Positions 43,397 to 52,079 of a stretch of DNA of 64,000 nt are shown here, in pieces (position 1 is the first letter of the stretch; each line of letters opens with the position of its first letter). The stretch comes from Haloarcula halobia (GTDB lineage: Archaea; Halobacteriota; Halobacteria; Halobacteriales; Haloarculaceae). The DNA lies in contig NZ_CP119787.1 in NCBI RefSeq assembly GCF_029338255.1, positions 496,001 to 560,000 of the forward strand. The letters run 5' to 3'. A program made the position numbers and the translations under genes. Below the pieces are notes generated by a model. That model made no database searches, had not been told where the DNA came from, and saw nothing but the letters and a program-made list of their open reading frames with translations.

Positions 43397-44587
43397 ATGG
43401 TCGAGGTTCTCTTCGCTATCGGTATCATAGTGGCTATCTTCGTCGGGTTCAACATCGGCGGCTCCTCGACCGGTGTCGCCTTCGGTCCGGCCGTCGGGAG
43501 CAACACCCTCTCGAAGCTATCGGCGGCGGCACTGATGACCGTCTTCGCCCTCGCCGGCGGCCTCATCGTCGGTCCGGCCGTCGTCCGGAGTCTCGGGAGC
43601 GACCTCGTCGCCACCTCGTTCTCGCCGCTGATCAGCATCGTCGTCCTCTTTTTCATCGGCTTTGCCCTCTTCCTCTCGAACGTCGCCGGCGTCCCGGCCT
43701 CGACGTCGATGACCGCGGTGGGCGCCATCGCCGGTCTCGGCCTCGCCCGGGGGACGCTCAACGCCGGCCTGATGCTCGAGATCGTCTCCTGGTGGCTCGT
43801 CTCGCCAATCATCGCCTTCTGGGTCAGCGGCGTCATCGGTCGGTACTTCTACCCGCGGCTGGTCGAACTCTTTGCCATCTCCCAGAGCGAGGGCTCGCTG
43901 GTCGACGTCGACCGGTCGGGGGCGATACCGACGGTCACGCTCGGCGAGAACACCACACCCCGGGAGTTCGTCGGCACGACGGTCGTCATCGGCATCGGGT
44001 GTTACATGGGCTTCTCGGCGGGGGCGTCGAACGTCGCCAACGCCGTCGCGCCGCTGGTCGGGAACGGTTCGCTGGCCATGACGCCGGCCATCCTGCTCGG
44101 CGGTGGCGCCATCGGCCTGGGTGCGTTCACCATCGCCCGGCGGACGATGGACACGGTGGGAAACGACCTCACGGACCTCCCGCTGGTCGCGGCCATCGTC
44201 GTCGCCGCCGTCGCCTCGACGATCGTCACCTTCCTCTCGGCGCTGGGCATCCCCGCGAGCTTCGTCATCATCGCGACGATGAGCATCGTCGGCCTCGGGT
44301 GGGGGCGGGCGACCCGGACGACGCGCCTGACCGACACGGTGAAAGGCGAGGTGCCGGTCGCCTCCGTCGGGTCGCTGACGGCCGACGACGCGCCGACCGT
44401 CGGCGACCGGACCGAGACGCCGAAACACCCCGAACCCATCGGCGAGGAGTCCCGCGACGACATCCCGAAGGCGTCGGACCTCTTCGAACCCGGGACCACG
44501 GCGCGGGTCATCTTCCTCCAGAACATCGTCCCCTCAATCGCGACGGTGGCCGCCTACCTCGTCTTCCGGTTTCTGCCGGTCGCCTGA
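43397..44587 (+). CDS. PiT-family inorganic phosphate transporter (second copy)
   Basis: A 396-aa phosphate permease paralogous to the one at 19180. PHO4 signatures are FVGFNIGGSSTGVAFGPAVG near the start and MGFSAGASNVANAVAPLVGN in the second half; about ten hydrophobic helices, with an acidic/Pro-rich loop (TVGDRTETPKHPEPIGEE) before the last one. A TTTAGC element about 27 nt before the ATG suggests a leaderless start. Two PiT genes in one window suggest different affinities or cations. Confidence 0.87.
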   Translation: MVEVLFAIGIIVAIFVGFNIGGSSTGVAFGPAVGSNTLSKLSAAALMTVFALAGGLIVGPAVVRSLGSDLVATSFSPLISIVVLFFIGFALFLSNVAGVPASTSMTAVGAIAGLGLARGTLNAGLMLEIVSWWLVSPIIAFWVSGVIGRYFYPRLVELFAISQSEGSLVDVDRSGAIPTVTLGENTTPREFVGTTVVIGIGCYMGFSAGASNVANAVAPLVGNGSLAMTPAILLGGGAIGLGAFTIARRTMDTVGNDLTDLPLVAAIVVAAVASTIVTFLSALGIPASFVIIATMSIVGLGWGRATRTTRLTDTVKGEVPVASVGSLTADDAPTVGDRTETPKHPEPIGEESRDDIPKASDLFEPGTTARVIFLQNIVPSIATVAAYLVFRFLPVA

Positions 44588-44656
44588 CCGGATTCCCCCC
44601 ACGAAGTCGGCCTGAAGGGCAAAGTCTAACAAGTCGGGGTCCGAACCTCGCAGGTG

Positions 44657-45046
44657 ATGCCAACCGTTGAGTACCTTAACTACGAAGTAGTGGACGACCA
44701 GGGCTGGGACCTGTACGCCGACGACCTCTTCGAGAAGGCCGGCGACGCCGGCCTCGACGCAGAGGACCACGGAACGATCGAGGTCAACGAGGGCGAGTAC
44801 ATCCTCGAGGCCGCGGAGGCACAGGGCTACGACTGGCCCTTCTCGTGTCGCGCCGGTGCCTGTGCGAACTGTGCCGCAATCGTCCTCGAGGGCGATATCG
44901 ACATGGACATGCAGCAGATCCTCTCCGACGAGGAGGTCGAAGAGAAGAACGTCCGCCTGACCTGCATCGGCAGCCCCGACGCCGACGAGGTCAAGATCGT
45001 CTACAACGCGAAGCACCTCGACTACCTGCAGAACCGCGTCATCTAA
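44657..45046 (+). CDS. fer: Halophilic plant-type 2Fe-2S ferredoxin
   Basis: A 129-aa electron carrier that serves pyruvate and 2-oxoglutarate oxidoreductases in haloarchaea. The cluster ligands are in [15 protein letters not shown] and in RLTCIG. The protein has the extra acidic N-terminal region ([20 protein letters not shown]) that is typical of halophilic ferredoxins. ATG 44657 is used, one codon after a GTG. It marks the right end of the GC-rich backbone; the AT-rich island begins just beyond. Confidence 0.95.
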   Translation: MPTVEYLNYEVVDDQGWDLYADDLFEKAGDAGLDAEDHGTIEVNEGEYILEAAEAQGYDWPFSCRAGACANCAAIVLEGDIDMDMQQILSDEEVEEKNVRLTCIGSPDADEVKIVYNAKHLDYLQNRVI

Positions 45047-45200
45047 AACAGTAGCGGGCCACACTGTGGTCACAAAGCACTGAGATACGGTCTACCATCG
45101 CAGGTAGTCCGCCCCAAATATGACGTTTTTAGCCGCTGCATCCCGGTGTAACACGTATTACGAGTGACTTCCATCAGATTATTCTAACGGAAGTGTGGGG

Positions 45201-45413
45201 TCACCCGTCTCGCACATCGCTTGGCCCATCCTCCATTCGCTGTATCTCCTCGTTCGCAAAGTAGAACAGCATCGCGCTCACCGCCACGACGATACCGCCG
45301 ACCGACTCCAGCACTGACACGACCTGATACTGGCCGAGCTGTAAATTCACCACAATCAGCACGTCCAACCACACGATGATGCCCCGTGTTATGTCAGTCT
45401 TGATGGGTTTCAA
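45201..45413 (-). CDS. Small membrane protein near a possible IS6-type end
   Basis: A 70-aa protein with two hydrophobic helices (TRGIIVWLDVLIVVNLQLG and ESVGGIVVAVSAMLFYFA) and a charged tail. It resembles small haloarchaeal membrane proteins but I know no function. The only start is TTG 45413, which lies inside the sequence GGGTTTCAACAGAGCC (45405-45420), the complement of GGCTCTGTTGAAACCC, a pattern I recall from haloarchaeal IS6-family termini. The gene may thus be truncated or rely on the IS end. Confidence 0.5.
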   Translation of the reverse strand: MKPIKTDITRGIIVWLDVLIVVNLQLGQYQVVSVLESVGGIVVAVSAMLFYFANEEIQRMEDGPSDVRDG

Positions 45414-45420
45414 CAGAGCC
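45405..45420 (-). repeat. IS6-like terminal sequence (right end)
   Basis: The complement reads GGCTCTGTTGAAACCC, matching the GGCTCTGTTGAAA starts that I recall for haloarchaeal IS6-family elements (ISH14/15 group). A second copy, GGCTCTGTTGAAATC, is at 48196-48210 facing the other way. No transposase lies between or beside them, so these would be remnants. Confidence 0.4.
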
Positions 45421-45467
45421 AGTTATTGGCATATGCGAGAACAAAGTACGTACTGAATTTCGGGATT

Positions 45468-46379
45468 CTAGCTGAATTGCGTGACGTATTGTTCGATTAT
45501 GGGGGTGGACTCGTGCGTGGCAACTTCGTTGCTATCGTATTCTTCTTTGACTTCTAACGGAACAGGTTCTGGGTCGCCACGACTGCCACCTTCTTGGAGT
45601 GTATTTCCAGTCGTAAGTCCAACAACATTTCCGTCTAAATCCACCAGTGGACTGCCACTGTTCCCAGAGACGTTAGGGACTGAGGAGAGTATCCCACCAC
45701 CATAACTTTCTTCTAGATATCGTCCGAGAGCAACTACCCATTCACCGACTGAAAATGGGTGACCGACTTGAACAACGGGTTGTCCCTTCGTGAGAGTGTC
45801 ACTATTTCCAAGGGAAAGTGTTGTTTGTGGTGAGAAATCAGTGTCAAGAACAGCCACATCGTGATAGGGCGAGTTATTGTGATCTGATTTACCAGTTAAA
45901 CTTGGTGAAAATTTTTCACCGTTTATTGTCCAGCATTCAAAACTGTCGCTGTCACCAACAACGTGACTGTTCGTTACAAGAGTATCGTCATCAATGAACC
46001 ACGCTGTCCCACCACCTCCGGTGCCGGCCTTTAATACTACAACAGCTTGTCGTACTGTCTCTCCGATGGAAAGTGCTTGGGAGCGGACTTCGTCTGAGAA
46101 ATCGGAATCTCTATTCGATTGGGATTCAAGTTCCTCAATTCGTTGTTCTTTTTCTTCAAGTTCTTGCTCTAATTCACGTATTCGTTCTTGCGATCTCTGG
46201 TCTGCGGGAGTTGAACTGGGAGTTCTCGTGGAAGTTGAACTGGGAGTTCTCGTGGAATTATTGGTTTCTCTTGAGGAGCCTGTTCCACCTCCTAGGTCAC
46301 TTGTGCAGCCTGCAAGGAGTCCTGAGGCGGCAACAGATGCTGAGAGGAGGAATTGTCGTCTTGAATTAGTATCGGACAT
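45468..46379 (-). CDS. Tat-exported trypsin-like serine protease lipoprotein
   Basis: A 303-aa protein with a twin-arginine signal (SRRQFLLSASVAASGLLAGC, lipobox LAGC), a Ser/Thr-rich linker, a short coiled coil (QERIRELEQELEEKEQRIEE) and an S1-type protease domain. The catalytic triad is His in TNSHVVG, Asp in HDVAVLDTD and Ser in GNSGSPLVDLDG. It is likely lipid-anchored outside the membrane, degrading misfolded or foreign proteins. Its lower GC marks it as the first large gene of the accessory island. Confidence 0.87.
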   Translation of the reverse strand: MSDTNSRRQFLLSASVAASGLLAGCTSDLGGGTGSSRETNNSTRTPSSTSTRTPSSTPADQRSQERIRELEQELEEKEQRIEELESQSNRDSDFSDEVRSQALSIGETVRQAVVVLKAGTGGGGTAWFIDDDTLVTNSHVVGDSDSFECWTINGEKFSPSLTGKSDHNNSPYHDVAVLDTDFSPQTTLSLGNSDTLTKGQPVVQVGHPFSVGEWVVALGRYLEESYGGGILSSVPNVSGNSGSPLVDLDGNVVGLTTGNTLQEGGSRGDPEPVPLEVKEEYDSNEVATHESTPIIEQYVTQFS

Positions 46380-46523
46380 TATACGTATGAGAGAAGTCTG
46401 TTATTTATATTCTCTTATGTGCAGTCCAATAGATCCAATTGACATCGCCGAGGCCGCTACCTCCTGCTATGTGTGGCCTTTATTGTTAGGTAAATCGTCA
46501 TTCGCTAGGACATACCAAAATAT

Positions 46524-47858
46524 TCACACAGAGTTCCCGGATACGTATACTGTGTCATTCAAGATGCGATCCATCTCTGATTGAGAAAGGCTTCCGTTCA
46601 TAAATACTGCCTCACACAGACTCTCTATCAGATCGTACGAACCACCAGAGAATTCAGCATTACTCAATCCTTCAATCAACCTCAGAAGCTCAACTCCGAG
46701 CCCATACTTGTTATAGCTTCCCCCGTCTACCTCTTGGCGACCGTTGTTGGTGTGGGATCTGCTCAAGAGACCCCGTTCGGTAAGGCTCCGCAGATGCTCT
46801 TGGATGTGACGTGTTGAATAATCGCATCCAAACATACTGCTCAATGCTCCCTGTACCTCTGACGTTCTAAGTGGTGTCTTCCCTTGGGCCGCTGCGCTGC
46901 CAATGATATACAGTATTCTGCAATGGTTGTCACCCAGATTCTGAATAGCAGTACTGACCCATGCAGGAACTATTTCTTTCTCCGCTTTCTCAACATCCTC
47001 CTCAGTGATTTCTCGCGGTTCTGAGTTCGACTGCTCTTCAGCTTCGATACGCATACGGGCGATATCGCCAGCGTGCGACAACAATTCCAGTCCATCACGA
47101 ACATCTCCACCCATTCGACTACACTTTGCTGCACTCAGTTCGATGATTTTCTTCGAGAGCACCCCGTCGCAGAATCCGATCTCTCCATGTTTCCTCAGTA
47201 TCTCTCGTAGTTCACTGGTGGTGAAAGAAGCAAATACGAGCTCCTTGAATTGCAGTGTTGATCGGGTAGCTGGCTTTAGTTCATCGAGAACATGGCCATC
47301 GTTTGCGATACCAATGATGCCGATATCCAGGTTGGAAAGACCAGCCCTCTCATGGATTCGGGACAGGTCATTGAAGAACTTGTCCGGCTCGCAGATGTCA
47401 TCAGCTTCATCAATAACAACGTACAGAACACCGGTTAGCCGAGCCAGTTGATTATCCAGTTCAGATTTCACTTTGTCATAGGAGTTGCCGGTCTTAGGGA
47501 GTTGCTCTTCGTCTTCGTCACCATATTTGGCTCGTAGCTCGTTAACGACCTTGATGAGCATCTGGTAGGATTTACTTCCCTGAGATGAGGTCACGCTCAC
47601 TGTGGACAATGTCCGATCTGCACCAGCTAGTTCCTTTTCAAGCAGATCAAGGACGTATTTTGTCGTAGATGTCTTTCCAGTTCCACGCTCACCGCTCACG
47701 AAGATATTCGGTGGAGAGCGATTTCTCAGTATTGGCTGGAGCAAGCGAATGTAGTTGTCAACAATCTCGTCACGCTCAACGAAGAGGTCTTCACGATATT
47801 CGTCACGAAAGGCCTCTTCGGAGCTGAAGATGGTGGATTCGGTTTTGAAACGCGACAT
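46524..47858 (-). CDS. Orc1/Cdc6 replication initiator
   Basis: A 444-aa AAA+ initiator. Walker A is FVSGERGTGKTSTTKYVLDL (near residue 56), Walker B VVIDEADDIC, sensor/Arg-finger region GIIGIANDGHVLDELKPAT, and a C-terminal winged-helix region (LRTSEVQGALSSMFG, HIQEHLRSLTERGLLSRS). It would bind origin boxes and load MCM. ATG 47858 is the start (MSRFKTESTIF). Just upstream, in the spacer, are inverted ORB-like repeats flanking an AT-rich stretch. The low-GC context suggests a plasmid or virus-derived initiator, now in an integrated element. Confidence 0.87.
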   Translation of the reverse strand: MSRFKTESTIFSSEEAFRDEYREDLFVERDEIVDNYIRLLQPILRNRSPPNIFVSGERGTGKTSTTKYVLDLLEKELAGADRTLSTVSVTSSQGSKSYQMLIKVVNELRAKYGDEDEEQLPKTGNSYDKVKSELDNQLARLTGVLYVVIDEADDICEPDKFFNDLSRIHERAGLSNLDIGIIGIANDGHVLDELKPATRSTLQFKELVFASFTTSELREILRKHGEIGFCDGVLSKKIIELSAAKCSRMGGDVRDGLELLSHAGDIARMRIEAEEQSNSEPREITEEDVEKAEKEIVPAWVSTAIQNLGDNHCRILYIIGSAAAQGKTPLRTSEVQGALSSMFGCDYSTRHIQEHLRSLTERGLLSRSHTNNGRQEVDGGSYNKYGLGVELLRLIEGLSNAEFSGGSYDLIESLCEAVFMNGSLSQSEMDRILNDTVYVSGNSV

Positions 47859-47931
47859 GGTGACTAAGCACATTTCTGACTTATAAGGGTTCGCCAAAGT
47901 TCGGTCAAACCGTCACTGGGATTGGCGGCAG

Positions 47932-48154
47932 ACACCCACACCAGATTTCCGGAGAAGTGTTCATCGAGAAGGGGTCGGCCACTCAACCACCACTACGCAC
48001 AGCACCCAGAGAGATACTGCATTTGTTCCCAGTACGGAATTGTTAACACTACCCACATATATAACTTACTCAAATAATATACAAATAATTCTATTCTTTC
48101 CCCCACCCCCATAGATGATTGGATAACTCCGGAAATTTGGTGTGTGGGTGTGGG
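47932..48154. promoter_or_regulatory. Origin-like region with inverted ORB-type repeats
   Basis: Two long, near-identical sequences face each other. One, at 47932-47954, reads on the minus strand CTCCGGAAATCTGGTGTGGG then TGT; the other, at 48127-48154, reads on the plus strand CTCCGGAAATTTGGTGTGTG then GGTGTGGG. Between them is an AT-rich stretch (about 48030-48100) with CATATATAAC and AATAATATAC, which would melt easily, followed by a C/G-run (CCCCCACCCCC). Inverted boxes around an AT-rich core next to an orc1/cdc6 gene are the normal make-up of a haloarchaeal origin. Confidence 0.7.
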
Positions 48155-48195
48155 ATGGTCGAATACGCCGGCGGTTTTACCATTTAGCAAAACAC

Positions 48196-48210
48196 GGCTC
48201 TGTTGAAATC
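48196..48210 (+). repeat. IS6-like terminal sequence (left end)
   Basis: GGCTCTGTTGAAATC, an inverted partner of the motif at 45405-45420, 2.8 kb apart and pointing outward. The flanking bases show no shared 8-bp target duplication, and no transposase follows in this window. Confidence 0.35.
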
Positions 48211-48351
48211 CTATTTTTCGGACATAATATAGCGTGCAACAGCCGGTCAGTGCGGGTGCGTATCACTCAGCTTTAGCTACAAGTACAGAGACATTTGAGA
48301 GATTTGTGCTAAACGACAATATCACTCCCCCCTCAAATTCAGTTATTTGCC

Positions 48352-48498
48352 ATGAACTGCACTCATTGTGGTCGTGAAACTCGAAAAAGCATTCGAATGT
48401 TTAGATTTGAACGCGCTGACAAAGAACTACAGCTTCGTCTCTGTGAGGACTGTATCGATGAGTTGCTGTCTGACGAAAACGTGGAGTTAGCACATTAG
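48352..48498 (+). CDS. Small zinc-finger protein (48 aa)
   Basis: A 48-aa protein: MNCTHCGRETRKSIRMFRFE then RADKELQLRLCEDCIDELLS. Two CxxC pairs (residues 3-6 and 31-34) form one zinc knuckle. Small single-zinc proteins of this kind are frequent in haloarchaeal plasmids and islands; they may bind DNA, RNA or protein. It lies to the right of the origin-like region and is preceded by an AT-rich stretch. Confidence 0.7.
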   Translation: MNCTHCGRETRKSIRMFRFERADKELQLRLCEDCIDELLSDENVELAH

Positions 48499-48639
48499 TA
48501 GTACGTGCACAGTCTGTATTGACCAAAGCTAGGCCAGACTGTGTCACCTGCTGAGGATTTCAGCAGAGTCCAAAACACGTTTTTCGTTTTGTCCTGTTGG
48601 AAAACAGAACCAACCTGAAATAATCCTCCCGAATGGGCT

Positions 48640-48945
48640 TCACCCGTCGAACATTATTCTCGCAAAAACCGGGCGATCGACGTTTTGCTTCAAGTAATCG
48701 GCTAAAGACTGTGGAATGGTGAGACTCGGTGAGACAATCTCTCTAATGTTCTCTCGGACAACAATAGTTTGCCTCTCGGTCAATTCTTGGGAGATCGTTA
48801 CCCAGCAGCAGTTCTTCCACGTCAAAATCCAGCACGAGGTATTGGTCATAGACTTTGATTTCGTCATCGTCCCTCCCGTAGAGCTCCCCGACCCCCTCGA
48901 ATGCGATTTCAGCTTCGATTCTGATACCAATCTCGAACAGTCTCT
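48640..48945 (-). other. Decayed or frameshifted coding remnant
   Basis: On the minus strand two overlapping frames look protein-like over different parts. One (about 48945-48760, no start codon) reads RDDDEIKVYDQYLVLDFDVE then ELLLGNDLPRIDRE; the other, covering 48640-48780, ends SLADYLKQNVDRPVFARIMF. Joining them needs a frame change near 48780. The remnant follows directly on the stop of the gene at 48909-49508, whose last codons it overlaps in the +1 frame. Confidence 0.35.
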
Positions 48946-49508
48946 ACTTGGCCATCTGAAAGTCGCTCAACGGGCGTTTTTCCAGCGCGCATATCTCGTT
49001 GACGCTGGTCTCCGATAGCGCGACGAATCCCATCTACAGGGACATCTGGGTGCTCAAAAGACCAGCTTTTCCCGAAATCTTTTATCACGAGTTGTGCTCT
49101 GTGTGGTTGGTATGATTGGTCGGTAATCTGGGCAACAAAGTAGTATGTCTGCTGGTCTATCGTCGTCTTGGCAAGGGAATAGGTTGTCTGATGGCCGATT
49201 GCGTTCGTTTTTGCTTCAACTAATGACTTGGAAGCCCCATTAGAGACGTGTTTTCCGATTGTCTCGGCTAATTTGGTTCGCTGGAGACTAGCAGAATCTT
49301 CTCGCTCCGTCTCGGTGGCTTGTGAGGTGCTTGGCTCGGGGTTCGATGCTGGAGCTTGCTGCTTGACTTCCACGGTTTCTGTTGGTGTCTGTTCGGGCTC
49401 GTCACGTTCTCGAAGGCTAGTTTTAAGCAATCCCTCGAAGGTCATCTCTGTCTCAGTACTGTACTTACCGTCGTTTTCATCGGCGCTATCGTTTGCGTAG
49501 TCAGTCAT
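48909..49508 (-). CDS. Hypothetical protein of the island (199 aa)
   Basis: A soluble 199-aa protein. The N-terminal 75 residues are low-complexity acidic/Glu/Thr/Ser; the C-terminal part is globular (TIGKHVSNGASKSLVEAKTN, TYYFVAQITDQSYQPHRAQL, KSWSFEHPDVPVDGIRRAIG) and may fold as an alpha/beta domain. I do not recognise the family. It runs on the same strand as 49519-50547, 10 bp downstream, likely co-transcribed. Confidence 0.7.
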   Translation of the reverse strand: MTDYANDSADENDGKYSTETEMTFEGLLKTSLRERDEPEQTPTETVEVKQQAPASNPEPSTSQATETEREDSASLQRTKLAETIGKHVSNGASKSLVEAKTNAIGHQTTYSLAKTTIDQQTYYFVAQITDQSYQPHRAQLVIKDFGKSWSFEHPDVPVDGIRRAIGDQRQRDMRAGKTPVERLSDGQVETVRDWYQNRS

Positions 49509-49518
49509 AGATGAGTGT

Positions 49519-50547
49519 CTATTTGAGAGTGAGTTCTTGGAAGACGTCTGGGCGGCGGGTTTGCGCCATTGCTCGGATGTTATCCGCGGTGGTCACTGAA
49601 GTGATGATTGGGCTTTGAAGCGATGGAACCGACCCTGATGGAGCATCGAAAACCCGTTCGAGTCGCTCCATTGCATTTGTGGTGCTGAGATCTGGAGCAT
49701 CCCATCCGGGATGTCCGTCGGGTAACTCGATCGATCCATCTCGGACGAACGTAGAGAGCAATCTGTTGACGTCTTGTTTTCGGTATACGACCCAATCGCT
49801 GTCCCCTGGGAGAATTGCATGTAGACGCGCATCGTCAGTAATGTGTGATCGGTTATTTGGCCGCATTTCGACCTCACACGTTGCAGCGACTGTTCCATCA
49901 TCACCGTAGGCGACAATATCGTACACTTTGTCGTCCAGTTCCGGGGATACATCGGCGACATCGGCGGCCCTAATGTACGTTTTTACACGCTTGCCTGCTC
50001 CCGTATACGCGTGTTCGGTGAGACGAACTATGTATCGATGGGCAATGCCTTCGTTCGCATCAGATCTGAGGCTAGTGGATTTCTCATCGAAACCTCGTAC
50101 GGCCTGCATGTCCAGATATTCCTTTGCAGTGGGCCCCAAATCCCACAAGGTTCGTCGAGCGATTTTGCGTCGGGGAATCTTGTCCGATCCATTATACACT
50201 GTGGGGGGTTCTATTACGTCCAGTGCCTCTGCTCGTTCTAACGTTGTTGGTGATAGAAGTTGATTGATTTCACTGTGTCCCTGAGCTAGGTCAATAGTAG
50301 TGGTCGTGTTCTCTACTGTTGTGCAACCGCGCGCGAAGTGATCTGCGATACATTCAGCAAGAAGACAAATATTAATTGCTTCATCTGTTGTCTCTGTTTT
50401 TTCTGCGAGGGCATTGAGTAACCGTGCAAATCCATCGAAGTCTTGATGACTATCTCGCCAAAGATGGGGCTGACGGTCTTCTGTCGTTGTAATCGTAGAA
50501 AGTTCATTTGGTCGCTCGGGGGATGATGGTTTGGATGGGGTATTCAT
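49519..50547 (-). CDS. Island protein with possible nuclease-like domain (342 aa)
   Basis: A 342-aa soluble protein. Residues about 110-150 (PPTVYNGSDKIPRRKIARRT) may be a winged-helix-like segment. The central part, GIAHRYIVRLTEHAYTGAGK ... ELDDKVYDIVAYGDDGTVAA TCEVEM, has Asp followed by Glu-x-Glu on adjacent strands, the layout of a PD-(D/E)XK or related nuclease core; no Lys follows, so the similarity is weak. No known name. It forms a leftward gene pair with 48909-49508. Confidence 0.65.
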   Translation of the reverse strand: MNTPSKPSSPERPNELSTITTTEDRQPHLWRDSHQDFDGFARLLNALAEKTETTDEAINICLLAECIADHFARGCTTVENTTTTIDLAQGHSEINQLLSPTTLERAEALDVIEPPTVYNGSDKIPRRKIARRTLWDLGPTAKEYLDMQAVRGFDEKSTSLRSDANEGIAHRYIVRLTEHAYTGAGKRVKTYIRAADVADVSPELDDKVYDIVAYGDDGTVAATCEVEMRPNNRSHITDDARLHAILPGDSDWVVYRKQDVNRLLSTFVRDGSIELPDGHPGWDAPDLSTTNAMERLERVFDAPSGSVPSLQSPIITSVTTADNIRAMAQTRRPDVFQELTLK

Positions 50548-50964
50548 TGATATCTATTCAATATAATTTGTCTGAAAATAAAACACTTATCTATGCGTAC
50601 CAGTTGATCATTTTCACTCGATTATTTTCGCCTCTCAATTTTTCAGTACTGTATTCTGCTTTCGAACGGGTTAGAGCCAAATTGACGGGAAAAAACTCGC
50701 TTTTCAGTGTACCAAGAATAGTGGAGTATAGGGAGTAAAAAGAGATTGAATAGCTATCAGTTACTGTTGTTGCTGGCGAATGGCTATCGTCCTTCGGAGT
50801 CGAAATTGTAGACAGAAATTTTGTTGACAATGTCTGAGTTCCGTTCGATAATGGCTTTCCAGTTGTCCAAGCAGATACTATATGATATAGAGAGATTCGG
50901 AAAGGAAGAGATTATGCAGTCTTCCTTCACAGTGTGAATAGTTGTTGCAATACCTCGTTCTGAC
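50548..50964. other. AT-rich intergenic region
   Basis: About 420 bp between two leftward genes. AT-rich with only short frames that read as shadow ORFs. It probably holds the promoter of the 49519-50547 gene. I see no repeat or RNA gene. Confidence 0.4.
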
Positions 50965-51717
50965 TCATGGAGGGCCACGAACTGGTGAGACTCGTTCGAT
51001 CTTACCTTGTTGGACATCCTTGAGGAATTCATCGATATCCCAACCGGCACGTTTGGGAAGTGTCTGCTGGCCGTTTTCGAGGTGCCAACTTACGTACATC
51101 TGTCCACGACCGGGCTTTCGGTAGATTGTCACCCGATTGCCCTCGATCTTGAAATCGCCATGGTTGAAACAGTTGACATATCGATTATAGGTCGGGATAT
51201 ACAGTTCATGACGGCCAAGCCATGGTGTTGGTGGTGAGAATTCGTCCCAGCGAACCGGAGTCCCCAGAGAGAGTTCTCCGTCCGCAAGTGAGGCAACACC
51301 CAGTGATGGTTCTGAGGTAGTAAATTCTTCCAAAATATTCTCAGTTTCTCGCCGTTCTTCGTGAGCATCCACAGTGAATATCCAGCAAACGGAATAGCCA
51401 AATCGGAGATGGCCTATGGTAGCTCGCAGCCGATCTTTGTTTGATGCGGCAGTCTCGACTTCAATGACAAATCGCTGCGGCATATGGGATGGAGACTCGG
51501 AGAGTTGACAACGGATATCTCCAATCAAATCTGACGTTTTCTTCTCTGTTTCTATCGTACCTATGTAATCCGGGTCGGAGCGAAGTCGATCACAAATTGC
51601 TGCTTTGACAGCCCAGTGTTGCTCAGACTCGTTTTGCTGTTGAACCGACGAGTCCAAGGTTATCGCTGGGTGGACTGTAAAAGTGCGTGTCACATATGAA
51701 GAGTCGTTGTGACCCAT
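50965..51717 (-). CDS. Putative PD-(D/E)XK nuclease-like protein
   Basis: A 250-aa soluble protein. EQHWAVKAAICDRLRSDPDY is a helix like that preceding a nuclease core, followed by KTSDLIGDIRCQL and RFVIEVETAASNKDRLRATI. The D...E-V-E-T pattern with Lys/Arg in the next helix fits a PD-(D/E)XK active site, as in CoiA-like or restriction-type families. The C-terminal region (RKPGRGQMYVSWHLENGQQ) is a beta domain. Neighbouring genes at 49519 and 52851 are also nuclease-like, suggesting a defence role. Confidence 0.65.
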   Translation of the reverse strand: MGHNDSSYVTRTFTVHPAITLDSSVQQQNESEQHWAVKAAICDRLRSDPDYIGTIETEKKTSDLIGDIRCQLSESPSHMPQRFVIEVETAASNKDRLRATIGHLRFGYSVCWIFTVDAHEERRETENILEEFTTSEPSLGVASLADGELSLGTPVRWDEFSPPTPWLGRHELYIPTYNRYVNCFNHGDFKIEGNRVTIYRKPGRGQMYVSWHLENGQQTLPKRAGWDIDEFLKDVQQGKIERVSPVRGPP

Positions 51718-51797
51718 AATAACTAGACCTCAAATAAAATAGAGCCCTGTCATATTTAGGCCGTCATATAGAAAACACTCTGGGGCGACCTACAGAT

Positions 51798-51929
51798 ATG
51801 GTGGCATCTGACTCTGACGAACGAGCGATTAGAGATCCCGTGATGTGCCAGTATTGCGAACAGACTGCTGGTCAGCAATACCTCGAAACGCTCCTCAATA
51901 GCGACGACGCCAGCACTGTGGATGACTGA
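51798..51929 (+). CDS. Tiny CxxC protein (43 aa)
   Basis: A 43-aa frame, MVASDSDERAIRDPVMCQYC then EQTAGQQYLETLLNSDDAST. One CxxC pair is present and, if real, it would need dimerisation to bind zinc. TATA-like AT-rich sequence (CATATTTAG) lies about 43 nt upstream. It is the only sensible frame in the 51718-52079 gap, which is otherwise featureless. Confidence 0.4.
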   Translation: MVASDSDERAIRDPVMCQYCEQTAGQQYLETLLNSDDASTVDD

Positions 51930-52079
51930 ATTTACTCCGACTGCCAGTCCCAAGCATGATCTCGACCCGTCGGAAGGGTGTCTTCTCGGTTCTAATCAGG
52001 GGATTAGGATATTGTTAACCAGTTATATTCTAGATTTAGACCAATCGTATACATACATGCTGATAGACTAGCAATCCAC

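Noticed and set aside
50591-50830. A 79-codon frame on the minus strand in the AT-rich gap
   Set aside because: Ser/Thr/Tyr-rich low complexity with no domain, no promoter and no neighbour link.
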